Origin: Cephalopachus bancanus
Lineage: Eukaryota; Chordata; Mammalia; Primates; Tarsiidae
Direction of reading: 5' to 3'
Length of the DNA: 64,000 nt
Assembly: GCA_027257055.1 (NCBI GenBank)
Contig: JAPVLO010000001.1
Span: 12,795,501-12,859,500, forward strand
A program made the translations under genes and the position numbers. The stretch's first letter is position 1; each line of letters begins with the position of its first letter. The notes beneath the pieces were generated by a model. It saw nothing but the letters and a program-made list of their open reading frames with translations. It made no database searches and was not told the DNA's origin. Shown here piece after piece: positions 51,525 to 63,338 of this stretch.

Positions 51525-52260
51525 GGTTGCGATGGTTAATTTTATATGTCAACTTGGCTGAGCCATGGGGTCAAGGTATCTGGTTGACCTCGATTTCTAA
51601 ATGTGTTTTGGAAGGCATTTGGGGAAGAGATTGGCCTTTGAATGAGTAGATTGAGTAAAGCAGCTGGCTCTTCCCAGTGTGGGTGGGCTTCATCCAATCC
51701 CTGGAGGGCCTAGACAGAACCAAAAGGCAAAGGAAGGTTGAATTCTCTCCCTGCCTAACCTGACAACTTAAGCTGGAGCATGTCTTCTCATGCCCCTAGA
51801 GCGCCTGGATTTCAAGCCTTCAGTCTCAGACTGGGATCAGCACCACTGATTTTCTGCCTCTTGGGGCTTTTAACTATGCTCTAGACTTTCCGAGGTCTCC
51901 AGTTCGTGGATAACAGATTGTGGGACTTTTCTGCCCCTACAGTCATGTGAGCCAGTGCTTCAGACAATACCAGGGGTGCCAAAAAATGTATATACATTTT
52001 AAGAGGTGTTATCTATGTATTACTTTCAGTTTGCCATCATCAGAAGTATGTGGATGCTGATGGTAACCACTTTGAACACCTCTTGTAATTGCAGAAGTCA
52101 AACGTCACTTATGTATTCATCTTTTGTTATCAGTATATATTGAATATTACAATTTCAATATAGTTTTTTTCATTTCTTAAAACATGTATACTATTTTGGC
52201 ACCCTATGTATATACTTTACTATATTGTTCATTCTATTTCTCTGGAAAATCCCGAGTTAA
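51525..52260 (+). mobile_element. Old LTR-like repeat, split by a MITE
   Basis: GATGGTTAATTTTATATGTC and GTGGGTGGGCTTCATCCAAT, then CAGTCATGTGAGCCAGTGCT, and after the MITE CTATTTCTCTGGAAAATCCC. This is the order of a common old mammalian interspersed repeat. I recognise the pattern but will not name the family. Confidence 0.6.
51971..52205 (+). mobile_element. Mariner-type MITE with transposase C-terminus
   Basis: About 235 bases with terminal inverted repeats: AGGGGTGCCAAAAAATGTAT at the left and, read in reverse, AGGGTGCCAAAATAGTATAC at the right, extending through CATTTTAAG / CATGTTTTAAG. TA dinucleotides flank it. Inside, 52030-52089 reads VCHHQKYVDADGNHFEHLL then stop, like the C-terminal end of a Tc1/mariner transposase. 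It is therefore a deletion derivative of a full element, unrelated in sequence to the fossil at 25920. Confidence 0.8.
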
Positions 52261-52859
52261 TAATAATTTAAGTACTTGACTGTTTTCATTTAAGTCAAAA
52301 AGCAAACGTGTTCAATCTTATTCCAGAATATTTTTTTTAAGCTGTGGCCATCTCATTTGTATAATTTTTAAGAGAATTAGAATCACACATTTAAAACATT
52401 GAGTTATATTTATTTATTTTTAAAATCATAGTTTTCCTTTCAGGGTGTACAATTTTTAAATGTCTAGATTTATTTCATATTTAGTATTGTGTTAGATTTC
52501 TAAATTTATATTGTGCTTTTAGTTCCCTGCTGCTGGGGTGATCACATAGGAGGTCCTGGGGAGAGGGCTTAGGACTTCCAGCACTGCCCAGAAGTAACAT
52601 CCCTCTCCGTGGCTCTGTGGGAGGAAGAAGATGCATTTTAGCCTCTTCCACTGCTCATCCCACAGGGAAGTATGACTAGGGGCCGAGTGGAGAGCCAGAA
52701 TCCTTGTCTTAGTCAACAATGATGAGAATTCACTCTTCTTGTGTCAGAAGAGGAGCGTGGGGGACTTGGACTTGTACCACCAGGCAATAATGAGGTCATG
52801 CTTTCTTTCCCTTGTCAAGTAGTATCCAAAGAAGCCAACTAACACAGAAGGTTATGCTG
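52261..52859. other. Intron, unassigned
   Basis: AT-rich, then a more balanced patch at 52520-52800; nothing recognised. Confidence 0.3.
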
Positions 52860-55165
52860 GAACTTTCAACACCCTCCTTTCAGCAATTGGTAGAACAACT
52901 TCATAGGAAACCTGCAAGGGCATGGAAGAATGTAGCAAAGCCGTCAGATATGGAACTGCTCAATATTGATAAAACACTTAAACCAAAATGAGAAGAAGTT
53001 ATGTTCTTTTCAAGTACCCCTGGAATGTATATCAAGATAAAAATGTATGCTGGAACATAATTCAAAACTAAGCAAATTCAAAAGCATTGAAATTGTGTAG
53101 AGTTGGTTTACCTCACACAATGGAATCAAGCGAAAAAGCAATCACAGAAATGCAACAGGCACATTTTCAAATAATAGGAAACTAAACAATGCCCTTTTAA
53201 ATAATCCATGGATAAAATGGAGGGGATTTAAAATAATATGCTGAACTTTGTAAAAATGGAGATGCAACATATCAAACTTGTGGGACACCGCTGAAATAGT
53301 ACTGAACCGGAAGTTTATAGCACTAAATGTGTATGTCAGAAAATAGAGAAAGCCTCGCATCAATAATCTAAACTCCTATTTCAAAAACCTAAGACCAAAA
53401 TAAACCTGAGGCAAGCAGATGGAGGGTAATAACAAATAGCAGAAATCAATGGAATTGAAAAAAAAATAGAGAATCAATGAACAAAAAGACTGGTCCTTTG
53501 AAGACATCAATAAAAATTATACACCTGTAGTATGAATGGCCAAAAAAAAAAAAAAGAGAGAGAGAAAAGAGATAAATTGTCAATATCTGGAATAAAACAG
53601 GGAAAATTATTACAGACCCTGCAGACATCAAACAGATAAAAAAGGAATACGACTAACAACTCTACACATATATTTTATGACTTGGATGAAATAGACCAAT
53701 CTCTCAAAAAGCACAAGCTACCTCAATTCACCCAATATAAAATAGATGATTTGAATAGTCCTATAACTATTAAGGAAATGAATTTGTAATTTAAAATCTC
53801 TGAAAAAAGAAAGCTCCTTGTTCCAGACGGTTTCACTGGAGAATTCTACCAAATGTTTAAAGGAAAATTAGCACCAACTTTGCACAATCTTTTTCCAGAA
53901 AATAAAAGAGAACACTTTCTAATTCATTTTATAAAGCTATTATTATCCTAATAGCAAAACCACACAAAAGCAGTAACACGTATACACAAAGACAATTAAA
54001 GCTAAATATCCCTAATGACTATAGATGCAACAGTATGTTTTAAATATTAGCAAATAGAATTTAGAAATATATGAAAAGAACTACTATGATTAAATGAGTT
54101 TTTCTGGTTTTAGAGGGAGGGCAGTGTGCAAAGCAGATTCAGTAATTGAAAATCAGTCAATATATCATATTAACAATCTAAAGAATAAAAATCATGTGAT
54201 TATATCAGTGGATACAGAAAAGCATCTGGCAAAATCTAGCATCACTTCATGATAGAAACCCCAGAAAAATAGGGATAAAGTGAATACACTCGACTTGGTA
54301 AAGCATATCTACAAAAATTCTATATCCAACGTTATATGTAATGGTGAAAACAGAATGTTTTACTCCTAAGATCAAAAACAAGGCAAGGGTGTCTGTTCTC
54401 ACCACTCTTTCTTAACATAGACTGCTAGAAGTTCTGGCAAGCATAATAAGGCAAGAAAGGAAATAAAAGGCAAACAGATTGGAAAGGAAGAAATAAACCT
54501 GTGCCTATTTATACGTGACATAACTGCCTATGTGTAAAATCCCAACGAATCCACCATTAAAAAAAAAGGAATTAATAAGTGAGTTCAGTAAGGTCACAAG
54601 ATACAAGGTAAACATTTAAAAATCAATTGTATTTCTATATAATAGCAATGAACATGGAAATGAAAAATACAATATTTATAATTGCTCATAAAAATGCGAT
54701 ACTTAGGTGTAAATCTAACAAAATATGCAGAGAACTTATGTGCTGAAAACCACAAATGCTGATGAAAGTGATCAAATACTTCAATAAAACGAAAGACATA
54801 TCATGGTTATAGATTAGAACGCAACATAGTAGGTAGTTAATTTCGTAATTCGCAGTAGTTAATTCTCCCCAAATTGATATCTAGGTTTAATGCAGTTTGT
54901 ATCAAAAACACAGTATAGATTTTTTGCACACATACAGATATAGACAATATTTTTCTCAAATTTATATGAAAAGATGAAAAAACTAGAATAGCTACAACAG
55001 TGCTTATAAAGACGAATAGAGTAGGAGGAATTATCCTGCTCCATTTAAAATCTTTAGATCAAGTAATCAAGATGGTGTGAAAGGATAGAGACATAGTTCA
55101 ATGGAACAGAATAAGAACCCCAAAACAGAGCCACACAAATAGACTCAACTGATTTTTGGGAAGTG
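52860..55165 (+). mobile_element. Old L1 ORF2 region (L1M), + strand
   Basis: A long, decayed ORF2 is recognisable: CCAGACGGTTTCACTGGAGA, then GAATTCTACCAAATGTTTAA; TTAACAATCTAAAGAATAAA; CTAGAAGTTCTGGCAAGC; GAACAGAATAAGAACCCC. These match the reverse transcriptase domain and what follows in old L1s. Stops are everywhere. An A14-(GA)n patch at 53541-53560 interrupts it. Confidence 0.85.
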
Positions 55166-56224
55166 AATGTGTTTGTAAATTGACAATATTCAGGATCCAC
55201 GTGGTGATGTAAATATTCCATATTTTCACTGCATTAATGTCAATATTCCAGTTGTGATAGTTTTTCAGGATGTTACCACTGAAAGAAATTAGGAAAAGGA
55301 TAAAAGATTTGTCTGTACCATTTCCTATAACTGCAAGCAAATTTAAAATTATTTCAAAATCAAAAATTTTATTTAAATATTTAAAGGTAATATGTTTTTT
55401 ATATAGACATACTAAATGAGCATGAATAAGCACCATTCATTTCAATTTTCAACTTGCCTTTGACAAAGCCAAATCATGGTTAAAAAAACCAAATTAGGAA
55501 TCAGGTGGTATTTTATCTTCTAATTAAAAAGAAGAGTGTTTGCTTGTATGCCTGTGCATGTTGATGTGTGTTTTTTATATTTCTCAGCTCTGTCCTCCAG
55601 AAATACCTAGAAAAAAGCATTAACTAATCCAGTAATAATGTGCTGTTATATACTCCTAGAGTTCAGATGGTGGTCCAAATGTCATTTTTTTCACTAAAAT
55701 GCAAATGATCTCCTAGAGGAAATGTTTGATTGCAGATTTCAGGCCAGGAGAAAAATCATTATTTGGAATCACGTGTTAACAATCCACTAATGTCAATTTT
55801 ATGGAGCACATTGTCAGTTATTTGTATTATTATGTTAATTATGACAAAATAGCTAGGATATTTGGGTAGTCTCTAATATTTATGTTGAGTTGTCAACTCA
55901 AATGCCATCAGTAATGATCATTCATATCTTATGAATAGAGTCAGTGACTTTTAAAGTTGGAGGGTCCCTATGGAATATTATTTAAACATGAAGAAAGAGT
56001 CAGCAAGCTTAAGGACCTTGTTCAATATCACAAAAATAATTAAGCTCATCTGCTTCATAATTTATTAACTTCACATAAAGCTCTTAGCAATAAAAAAATT
56101 GCTAAGCAATGTGCTTACTACAAACATCAAACTGCCTTAATCAAATTTGTGTAAGTGTGTGAGTATGTTACATACTTTTTTCCCTAGGTAACTCAATGAG
56201 TTGGAGTCTCTACATGGGAAGTTT
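55166..56224. other. AT-rich intron
   Basis: Nothing recognised. A 112-codon minus-strand open stretch (55098-55436) begins in the L1 and has no protein-like features. Confidence 0.35.
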
Positions 56225-56238
56225 GGAATTTTAGTTTT

Positions 56239-56454
56239 TTCTTTTTTTTTTTATTTTTAAGATGTGGGGCACAATTCAGGGTTAGGTATACTAATGTTCA
56301 TGATGCAGGCTCCCTTGTTGATGAGATGTGTCCCTTCCTCCCCTGGCAATTTCCCTCAACTGCCAATCCCACCCCGCTCCCATGGCAGTTTCCCACTACT
56401 GCCAATCCCTAAGAAACTGAAGGTCTCCCATTAAAATGTATCATGATACTACAA
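56239..56454 (-). mobile_element. Young L1 3' end with inverted-flank filler
   Basis: 56239-56410 is the reverse copy of the young L1 3' UTR (GATGTGGGGCACAATTCAGG). 56411-56436 is not L1 but a near-exact inverted copy (24 of 26) of 56465-56490, the genomic DNA on that side. Target duplications GGAATTTTAGTTTT (56225-56238) and GGAACTTTAGTTTT (56455-56468) enclose both parts. The spacer has a perfect 12-base palindrome GTATCATGATAC. Confidence 0.85.
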
Positions 56455-56490
56455 GGAACTTTAGTTTTAATGGGAGACTTTCAGCTTCTT

Positions 56491-58230
56491 GTCTAGACAT
56501 CCATGTACACTTAGAGTGCCGTGTATGAGAACTTTCCAAGACACATGATCTTGTGATAATGAAAGACTCAATCAGCATGATCTTAAAATTAAAGGACAGC
56601 ACAATAGCATGCTATATTTGATTACAATATGATGAAACTTCCTGTCCATTTCATCAAAAATTTATTGAATGCCTCCAATAGATGTGGTATTGAGCTAGTT
56701 GCTGCAGAGACAGAGCTGAACAATGCATAGCGATTGCCCTCAAGGCACTTGATAGCAATTTGACCAGGGAAGCTAGGAAGTGCCATCACTAAATGAGCCC
56801 ATAATAGGAACATAGGCAGACAAAGAATGTACTTAGAAAAAAGCAGGTGCTTTAGTTGTTTGTATACGTATGTGTGTGTTTCTTCTGGAATCATCAGATT
56901 ACCCTCCAGAGATTAGGCTAGAATTGTAGATTGAAACTGTACAGAGGAGGAATCAGGGACTCCGAACAGGAAAAAAATGACATTCTCAATTCAATGTATG
57001 CATCAAATAGCAGTGTTTAACTAAAGTGAGGATATAAAAGGCCAGGTCTTAGCTTTGAGTATTTGCCTGCCAAAATAATAAGCGATAGGTTTTATAAGCA
57101 TAAAGGTAATAAATATTTCAAAAGTGAGATTGAAGGGGATAATTGAGGAGAAAGTCATTGGCAAGGGATGGAGAGAAATCTTAGAGGGGAAGGAATCCTT
57201 GACAGTACCAGATAATGTGCTAAAGTGAACGTGTAAAAGTAAAGAAGGAAAAGTGATTCAGAGAGATCTTCAAGTGAGATAGTCTTTATTTTTTTCCCCT
57301 TGATGTGAGAAATATGAGAAATGTGGTCATCTACCAAGGAAGAGAAAATATGGGACTGGGTCTGGAAGCTTAAAAAAAGGCAAAACAATTTCCAACATTT
57401 ACCGGGAGTATTTTAATGTAGTGTCATTAAGAGGTGAATGAAGATCCGTCTTTGACATCGGCATGAATTTGTGGCAGATGCAAATAATACCTAATTGCAA
57501 TCAGATCCAATGCTTGACCGTGTCATTAGCTAGAGTTAAGAATGACTGATTATGACCCAAAAATGGTTGAAACTCATCATTGTTCTTTGCTATTTACATG
57601 ACTGGCCTAAGGTTCTAGTTACCTTGATACTTAAAATCAGAATGAAACAATAGCTTCCAATACTGTAGAGGAATTGAGGGAGAAGAGATGTCAGTAAGAA
57701 TGAAAAGCACACGCAGAAAGACAGAGGAACGGGACAACACAGACCATCAGAGTTGAGTCTGTGAGATTCGAATATCTTGGGGATAGAGTACCTCTTAATA
57801 TTTGCATCAGCAATACTCAAAATCATGGTGATGGACACGATTGGAGGAATTTGAACCAGATCCTTAACAAACACATACTGTTCTTTGATGCTACGGAAAT
57901 GGCACTTGGGGAAGCTGTATATTGAGTGAAAAGCTAATCCCTGGTACTCAAGAATGTGATGGCTATACCTGTCATATGGCGAAGTGTGTCAGAAGAAATT
58001 ATTTTAACTTCTATTAATTTTCCAGAAGTGAATTGGAGTAACTGACTGCTTAGCAAGTCATATGGGCATGACTGGGGGATGATGAAACAATCCAGTAAGA
58101 TTTTCTATAGAAAAATTACACGTGCTGTTTGTAACACCTTATATTTTGGATACCTCTTTTTGGCCTACAAAAACTTGCATGTATAGTAACATCACAATAT
58201 TAGCAGTATGGTAAGATATTTTTGCTCTAT
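56491..58230. other. Intron, single copy
   Basis: No repeat named. The open frames on the minus strand at 56622-57874 are short, and nothing marks them as genes. Confidence 0.35.
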
Positions 58231-58239
58231 TTTTATTGA

Positions 58240-58345
58240 TTAAGAAGCTGAAGTTCTGGACATTAAATGACTTTCCTAAGTCCACATATATCCAGGGTGG
58301 CTTCTGGAGATACGTTGACCTTCTTCCACAGTTTTGCTGGACACC
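58240..58345. mobile_element. Possible MIR core fragment
   Basis: GAAGTTCTGGACATTAAATGACTTTCCTAAGTCCACA has the rhythm of the MIR core (GAGGTTAAGTGACTTGCCCAAGGTCACA) with many changes. It is weak. Confidence 0.35.
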
Positions 58346-58390
58346 ACTTTTACTAGTGCAGGAAGCCGTAGAGAAGTCAGACATCTAGAT

Positions 58391-58585
58391 CAAGGCTTCT
58401 CCACCTTAATGCTATGAATATGTATGACCAGATGATTTTTCTCTGTGAGAACATGACTGCATACTGTAGGACATTTAGCAATATCCCTGACCAAATATCA
58501 CCCCCAGTTGTGAAAAAAAAAAATGTCTCCAGACACTGCCAAGTATCCACTGGAGGGTACAATCAAACCTGGTTAAGAACCACTG
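58391..58585 (-). mobile_element. MER5A (hAT-Charlie), minus strand
   Basis: Reverse MER5A: ends AAGGCTTCTCCACCTTA and GGTTAAGAACCACTG, with TGTGAAAAAAAAAAATGTCTCC and TTTAGCAATATCCC inside. The 8-bp flanks ATCTAGAT (58383-58390) and CTCTAGAT (58586-58593) fit the hAT target duplication with one change. It is a non-autonomous DNA transposon, immobile in primates. Confidence 0.88.
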
Positions 58586-58593
58586 CTCTAGAT

Positions 58594-59086
58594 ACATAAA
58601 GTTACTGATGATTAGCAATGTATCGTGTGTACTATGATATGTAGCTCATATTTTTATATCAGTAAGCCAGGTTCTGGTACAACTTCCTATTAAATAATTA
58701 GGTAATTATTTTGTTATACCTGAAAATTGTTTAGGCTTTTGGCCCTGTCACTTAGCTCAACCAGTCTTCTAACTGAAATTTATCAGAAATCTTGGGAAAG
58801 TACAGGATGACTTGTGACTTCTGTGCTATTTAGGCCTTTATGACAACAACAAATGATAACTTAGTCAGGTCTTATTAAGGATGAATATATCAGGCACTGG
58901 AATTTTAAAAATCCCTGTAGGAAGCAAGAGTAATGAGAGATCATCTAGATGTATTCTAGCTTCTCCCATCTGCTACCCAGCCTCTTCCTTTTGGTTTCTA
59001 CTCTCTGTCTAGTGTCCTTTCACTGCCAGTTATCCAATAATCTCCGGGTTCTCTAGTTAAAAGTCTCAGAGAAGTGGGTATGAAAG
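58594..59086. other. Intron, unassigned
   Basis: Single-copy AT-rich sequence; nothing recognised. Confidence 0.3.
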
Positions 59087-59310
59087 CTCACACTCCTCAT
59101 GGGTGATGCGCACACTCCTTCATGGTTGATGCTTACACTCCTCATGGGTGATGTTCACATTCTTCATGGGTGTCATTCGCGATCCTCATAGGTGATGCTC
59201 ACACCCCTCATGGGTGATACCCACGCTCTCTCATGGGTGACGTTCACACTCTCTCATGGGTGACGTTCACACTCCCTCATGGGTGACACTCACTCCCTGG
59301 GTGTTGTCAC
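59087..59310 (+). repeat. Minisatellite, ~22-23 bp unit, about 9.5 copies
   Basis: Units follow CTCACACTCCTCATGGGTGA plus TG, varying in length from 21 to 23 bases. The copies differ at several places. The last complete copies (CTCTCTCATGGGTGACG, then TTCACACTCTCTCATGGGTG) are the most alike, so they are the most recent duplication. No spacers or flanking repeat structure exist, so it is not a CRISPR. It lies about 800 bases before exon D. Confidence 0.95.
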
Positions 59311-60086
59311 TGGCTAGCTGCCTCCCCTGCTTCCATCTGCGTCACTCAGGATAAAAAACAGTCTGTGGCACTCTGACCCTGATCTTATGCCTCTAGATGA
59401 CTCTGAAAGAAGCAGCTGTTGTAACTGCTGAGTCTGTCATTGATGTGTGGTAGCTCTGCTCCTTGTCACTACATTGGGAGTTCACACTTAGCTGAGACTG
59501 AAAAAGGCAACAGTGTTGGTTCTGTCTTCAAAGTTCAATTCTTACAGCCCGTACCGGTATGCCATTAAAATCAGACGGTAATATCATTTAAATATTTTCT
59601 TAAGTAAGCTATGGTGAAGAAAATAACCCCTTGAGAAATGTGGAATAATTGTTTTATGTATTTTTTTCATTTTGATCCTACGGAACTTTTTACATACAGA
59701 GAATATTAAATTTCTCTAACTTAAATGACACTTTCTTCCCAAAGTGTCCCAGTCTTTTTACTTTGTTTAGTGAGTTTTCTGAGCAAGTTAGAGTCCTTAA
59801 AAATAAAAGGGAGTACGTGTATGTGAGGTATTATTATTTGTTCTTACTCAAGAATCAAAGGAGAGTGTCACAAAACAGAACAGTAGAGGGGTCCCTTGTT
59901 TAACCTACAGGATGAGAACAGGCCCATGATAACTCTGAACTTGCATGTAATGTGAACTCTAAGACCCAAAAACATTTCTCATATAAATTATTTAAAGCCT
60001 CTGCTGAGTCAAGTTGTTCTTTAAAGGAATTTATTTTTATAATCATATTTAATCATTAGTAATTACAGATTTTCTCTTATTCCTAG
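59311..60086. other. Intron before exon D
   Basis: Single-copy sequence to the strong acceptor TTTTCTCTTATTCCTAG. Nothing else is recognised. Confidence 0.4.
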
Positions 60087-60162
60087 GTAACGTATGACAT
60101 TGTCGGAGCAATTGAAAAAAATAAAGATTCCCTTTCACAGAATCTTCTATTTGTCATGAAAA
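60087..60162 (+). CDS. MYO16: MYO16 exon D: strand after HYAGR
   Basis: This 76-nt exon (25 codons plus one base) encodes [10 protein letters not shown] and then [15 protein letters not shown]. It corresponds to the myosin stretch V.Y...G.L.KNKD.L that follows HYAGR. The acceptor is TTTTCTCTTATTCCTAG and the donor is AAAA|GTAAGT. The final A begins a codon completed in the next exon, outside the window. The exon itself begins GTAACG, so its start resembles a 5' splice site. Because 76 is not a multiple of three, skipping the exon would shift the frame. The intron before it is the longest in the window (26,469 nt). Confidence 0.93.
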
Positions 60163-62747
60163 GTAAGTTAATTTTTGTTTCCTGCCCTACACTGGTTAAA
60201 ATATCATGCATCTATATTTCTTTATTTATGAATATTTTCCTATAAAATGTGCTACCAGCTAAAGGATAATTGAAATATCTTTTGCATTCTAATGCCCAGA
60301 ATTATAAAGAATGGTTCTTGATACACTATACATCGGTTACAATTTAATTTGGAGTCAAGGGGAAACCATAATTTAACTAAGCTTTTAGCAGATAGAAATG
60401 TAAAACACCTTTACTACTTTAGTGGTATGAATATAAAAAAGCTTTTCTGTGAAGATTAATGAAGATAAATATGACTTCCAAAGTTATTTAGGCCATAGTA
60501 GGGTGAATTTCATTACTTAAGATGGCTCTGGAGCACAGCTAAAGATGATATTTTGTTCTTATGCTTCCAGTTATAAAGTATTAATGCTCACTAAGTAGAG
60601 GGGACATAAATTTATATACACATGCATGTATATATAAATATGCACATGCATGCATATGTAAATCTATAGAAATATATATAATATGTATGTATATGCAAAT
60701 TTAAAGGAAATGTATATATAAATATGTACACACGTATATATAAATTTATAGGATCCTTCTACTTAATGAACATTAACACTTTATGTCTACTATAATTCTA
60801 AACTATATGTAAACCTATACACAAAATTTATATATGCTATAATTAAATGTACATATACAGCATGGATATAAATACCTATGTATATAATTCTGTCTCCTCT
60901 AGTAATTATTTTCTTAATAGCAGGTCTGCTGTGATTCACATTTTTCTAATAATCTCTTTAGTGAATGAAAGCACATCATCTTTGGTGCTTTAAGCCGCTC
61001 TAAATAAGAGAGTCATTTATCCTTCCTGGGAAAGGAAGCACACGCAAGCTCTTCATGAAATAGCTGAATGCTTTTGAGTTGAGAATAAGAAATCCAGATC
61101 ACTTCTGGTGTGAGAGCCATGCCTGCCTTAAGTCACAGCAGCAAGGTTTGATACATTGTTTCCCACAGGAGATTATCCCACTCCCTCTCAGGATGTATGA
61201 TTGTTGTGAGTTCTCTGAGCCGAGACTAATGATAAAAGCAGGGACTTGGAATAATAACACAAAGAAGGAAAAAACACGGCAACAATTGATCCTATTTATT
61301 TTCATTGGAAGTATCTTCCTTATGGTTTGCTTTTTTGGGTCCTTTTATTTATAATACACTTCCCTTTGGGTCTTATCTTTTTTGGCTCTAATATACAGCA
61401 TATTTTAAAAATTTACACAACTTTTTTTCTTTACTTTTTTATGCCATGGTGATAGGATATAACGATTTTAAATGAAAATTTGATGGCTAGCAATATTGCA
61501 ATTCTGCTTATCTTAATAGAGTTCCAATATATTTTAAAGTTTCTTTGTGTGTGCACCTGTACACAGAAAAGTTTGGGGGGAAAAAGCACAGGTGAATTTT
61601 GTTTTCTTTCAAGTACTTCAAAACATCGGAGTTTGGAGAAAGAGGGCAGGATTTATGGGGACTTACTGTTTAGTCATGCTGCCAGTTATTGAGTCTCTGT
61701 TTCTGTGTGTCTCCGCACACCTGCTTGAAAATTGTGGGTACCTAAGTTGGCTCATCTCATTGATAGGCAAAAAGACACTCTGTGCAATGACTGTAGATAC
61801 CAGTGAGGGACACTTCCCATGTCAGTGTGTGTACAGAGTGACATGAAGAATATAGTTTGCAGTAAGTGACCTCTTGTAATCAGACACAAAAAATAAAACT
61901 GCCTCTTCATCAGGTTGCTTTATTAGATGCTAAGAGGTGAGAGGATGGCAGAATTTCTTTTTTTAGGTCCAGAGAGAGAGACTGCTGTCTTCTGCCACTC
62001 ACCCAGCTGTAGCCAGGGATCTGATATCAGGATCCTGATGCATGACGGCATCTCTCTGTTTCAGTAGGATAACATGGGTCCTGTTATAGCTTCATGAGAC
62101 CTGACCATATGACTCAGAAAATGATGCAGAAATGGGTCAGTTGCATATTTTGGTTCATATTATGTCTATTGCTTTTTGGTTTTATTAAAGGCTTTTTTTC
62201 TCAATTATAGGAATCATGTGTTGCACTGTTTATCTGGGGGTTCATCCATATGTGGGTTTTCTACAAATAGAAACAATATTTGTTATTTATTTAAGTGGAC
62301 CATGGTATTATATACTTACTCAACTTTTTATTTTGTGGTGATTCCAAACTGGCAGTTATAAAATTGGTACAAGAAACTTCCAATCTTTTGCTGTCCTCAT
62401 CTCTCCTTCCTGTCTCTCCTCGTGTGTGTGTGCATGTGGTGTTGTGTGCGTGTTTGTGTGTGTGTGTGTGTGTGTTGTGTGTGTGTGTTGTGTGTGTGCG
62501 TGCACGTGCTTGTGTTTACTTTCTGGATCACTTGAGAATAAGTTGCTTGATTTTTCATGTCGAGATACTTTGGTGAGCACCCTGTGAACAAGGACATTAT
62601 CTTACATATCCTCAGGAATTTATCGGAATATTCAACAGTGACACTAATAACTAATCCAGAGTTCACACCAAATTTTATCAATTGTCCCAATAATATTCAC
62701 ATTTTATAGTGATTTTTCTTATTTCAGGAACATTCATTGCATTTAGT
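60163..62747. other. Intron after exon D
   Basis: 60610-60890 is AT-rich with many TATATA, ACATGCATG and GTACACAC stretches. 62420-62505 is an imperfect (TG)n repeat with TGTTG interruptions and GTGCGTGCACGTGC at its end. The rest is single copy without gene signals. Confidence 0.5.
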
Positions 62748-62760
62748 TATTCAGACTTTT

Positions 62761-63325
62761 TATGTATTTATTTTTTATTTTTATTATTTATTATAGAGAT
62801 ATGTGGGGTACAATTCAGGGTTAAGTATGTAAACATTGATCAGGCAGGTACCCTTGTTGATGAGGTGTGCCCCTCCTTCCCCTAGCGGTTTCCCTCAACT
62901 GCCAATCCCACCCCCCCCATGACAGTTTTCCACTACTGCTCATCACTTTCTTATAGCATTATAATTGTTCAAGGTCAGCTTATGAGTGAGAACATGTGAA
63001 ACTGAGTTCTTTGTTTCTGTGATAAATCACTGAGTATGATCGACTCCTGAAAGAACTAGAAATTGGCCTTCCGTGTGACCTAGCAATTCCCTATTGGGAA
63101 TATACCTGGAGGAACTCAAATTATTCTACGAAAAAGATACCTGCGCATGTATGTTTGTTGCAGCTCTATTCACAATAGCAAAAACGTGAAACCAACCATG
63201 TTGCCCATTGAAGCTGGACTGGATTTAAAAAATGTGGTACATATACACAATGGAATATTATGCAGTCATCAAGAAGGAAAAATATATGGACTTTGCAGCA
63301 ACTTGGATGGATTTGGAGTCGATCA
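62761..63325 (-). mobile_element. Young L1 with twin-priming inversion
   Basis: 62761-63047 is the reverse copy of the L1 3' UTR and ORF2 end (GGGGTACAATTCAGGGTTAA, TATGAGTGAGAACATGTG). From 63048 the orientation flips, and the upstream ORF2 part runs on the + strand (TTCACAATAGCAAAAACG, ACACAATGGAATATTATGC). The target duplication TATTCAGACTTTT is perfect at 62748-62760 and 63326-63338. Both arms carry GGAGTCGATCAT at their shared boundary, so about 12 bases were copied twice. Confidence 0.93.
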
Positions 63326-63338
63326 TATTCAGACTTTT

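Noticed and set aside
54859..55436. Minus-strand open frames across the old L1
   Set aside because: Antisense of decayed L1 ORF2 and AT-rich flank; no domain.
59087..59310. CRISPR-like array
   Set aside because: Head-to-tail variable units without spacers in a primate intron: a minisatellite.
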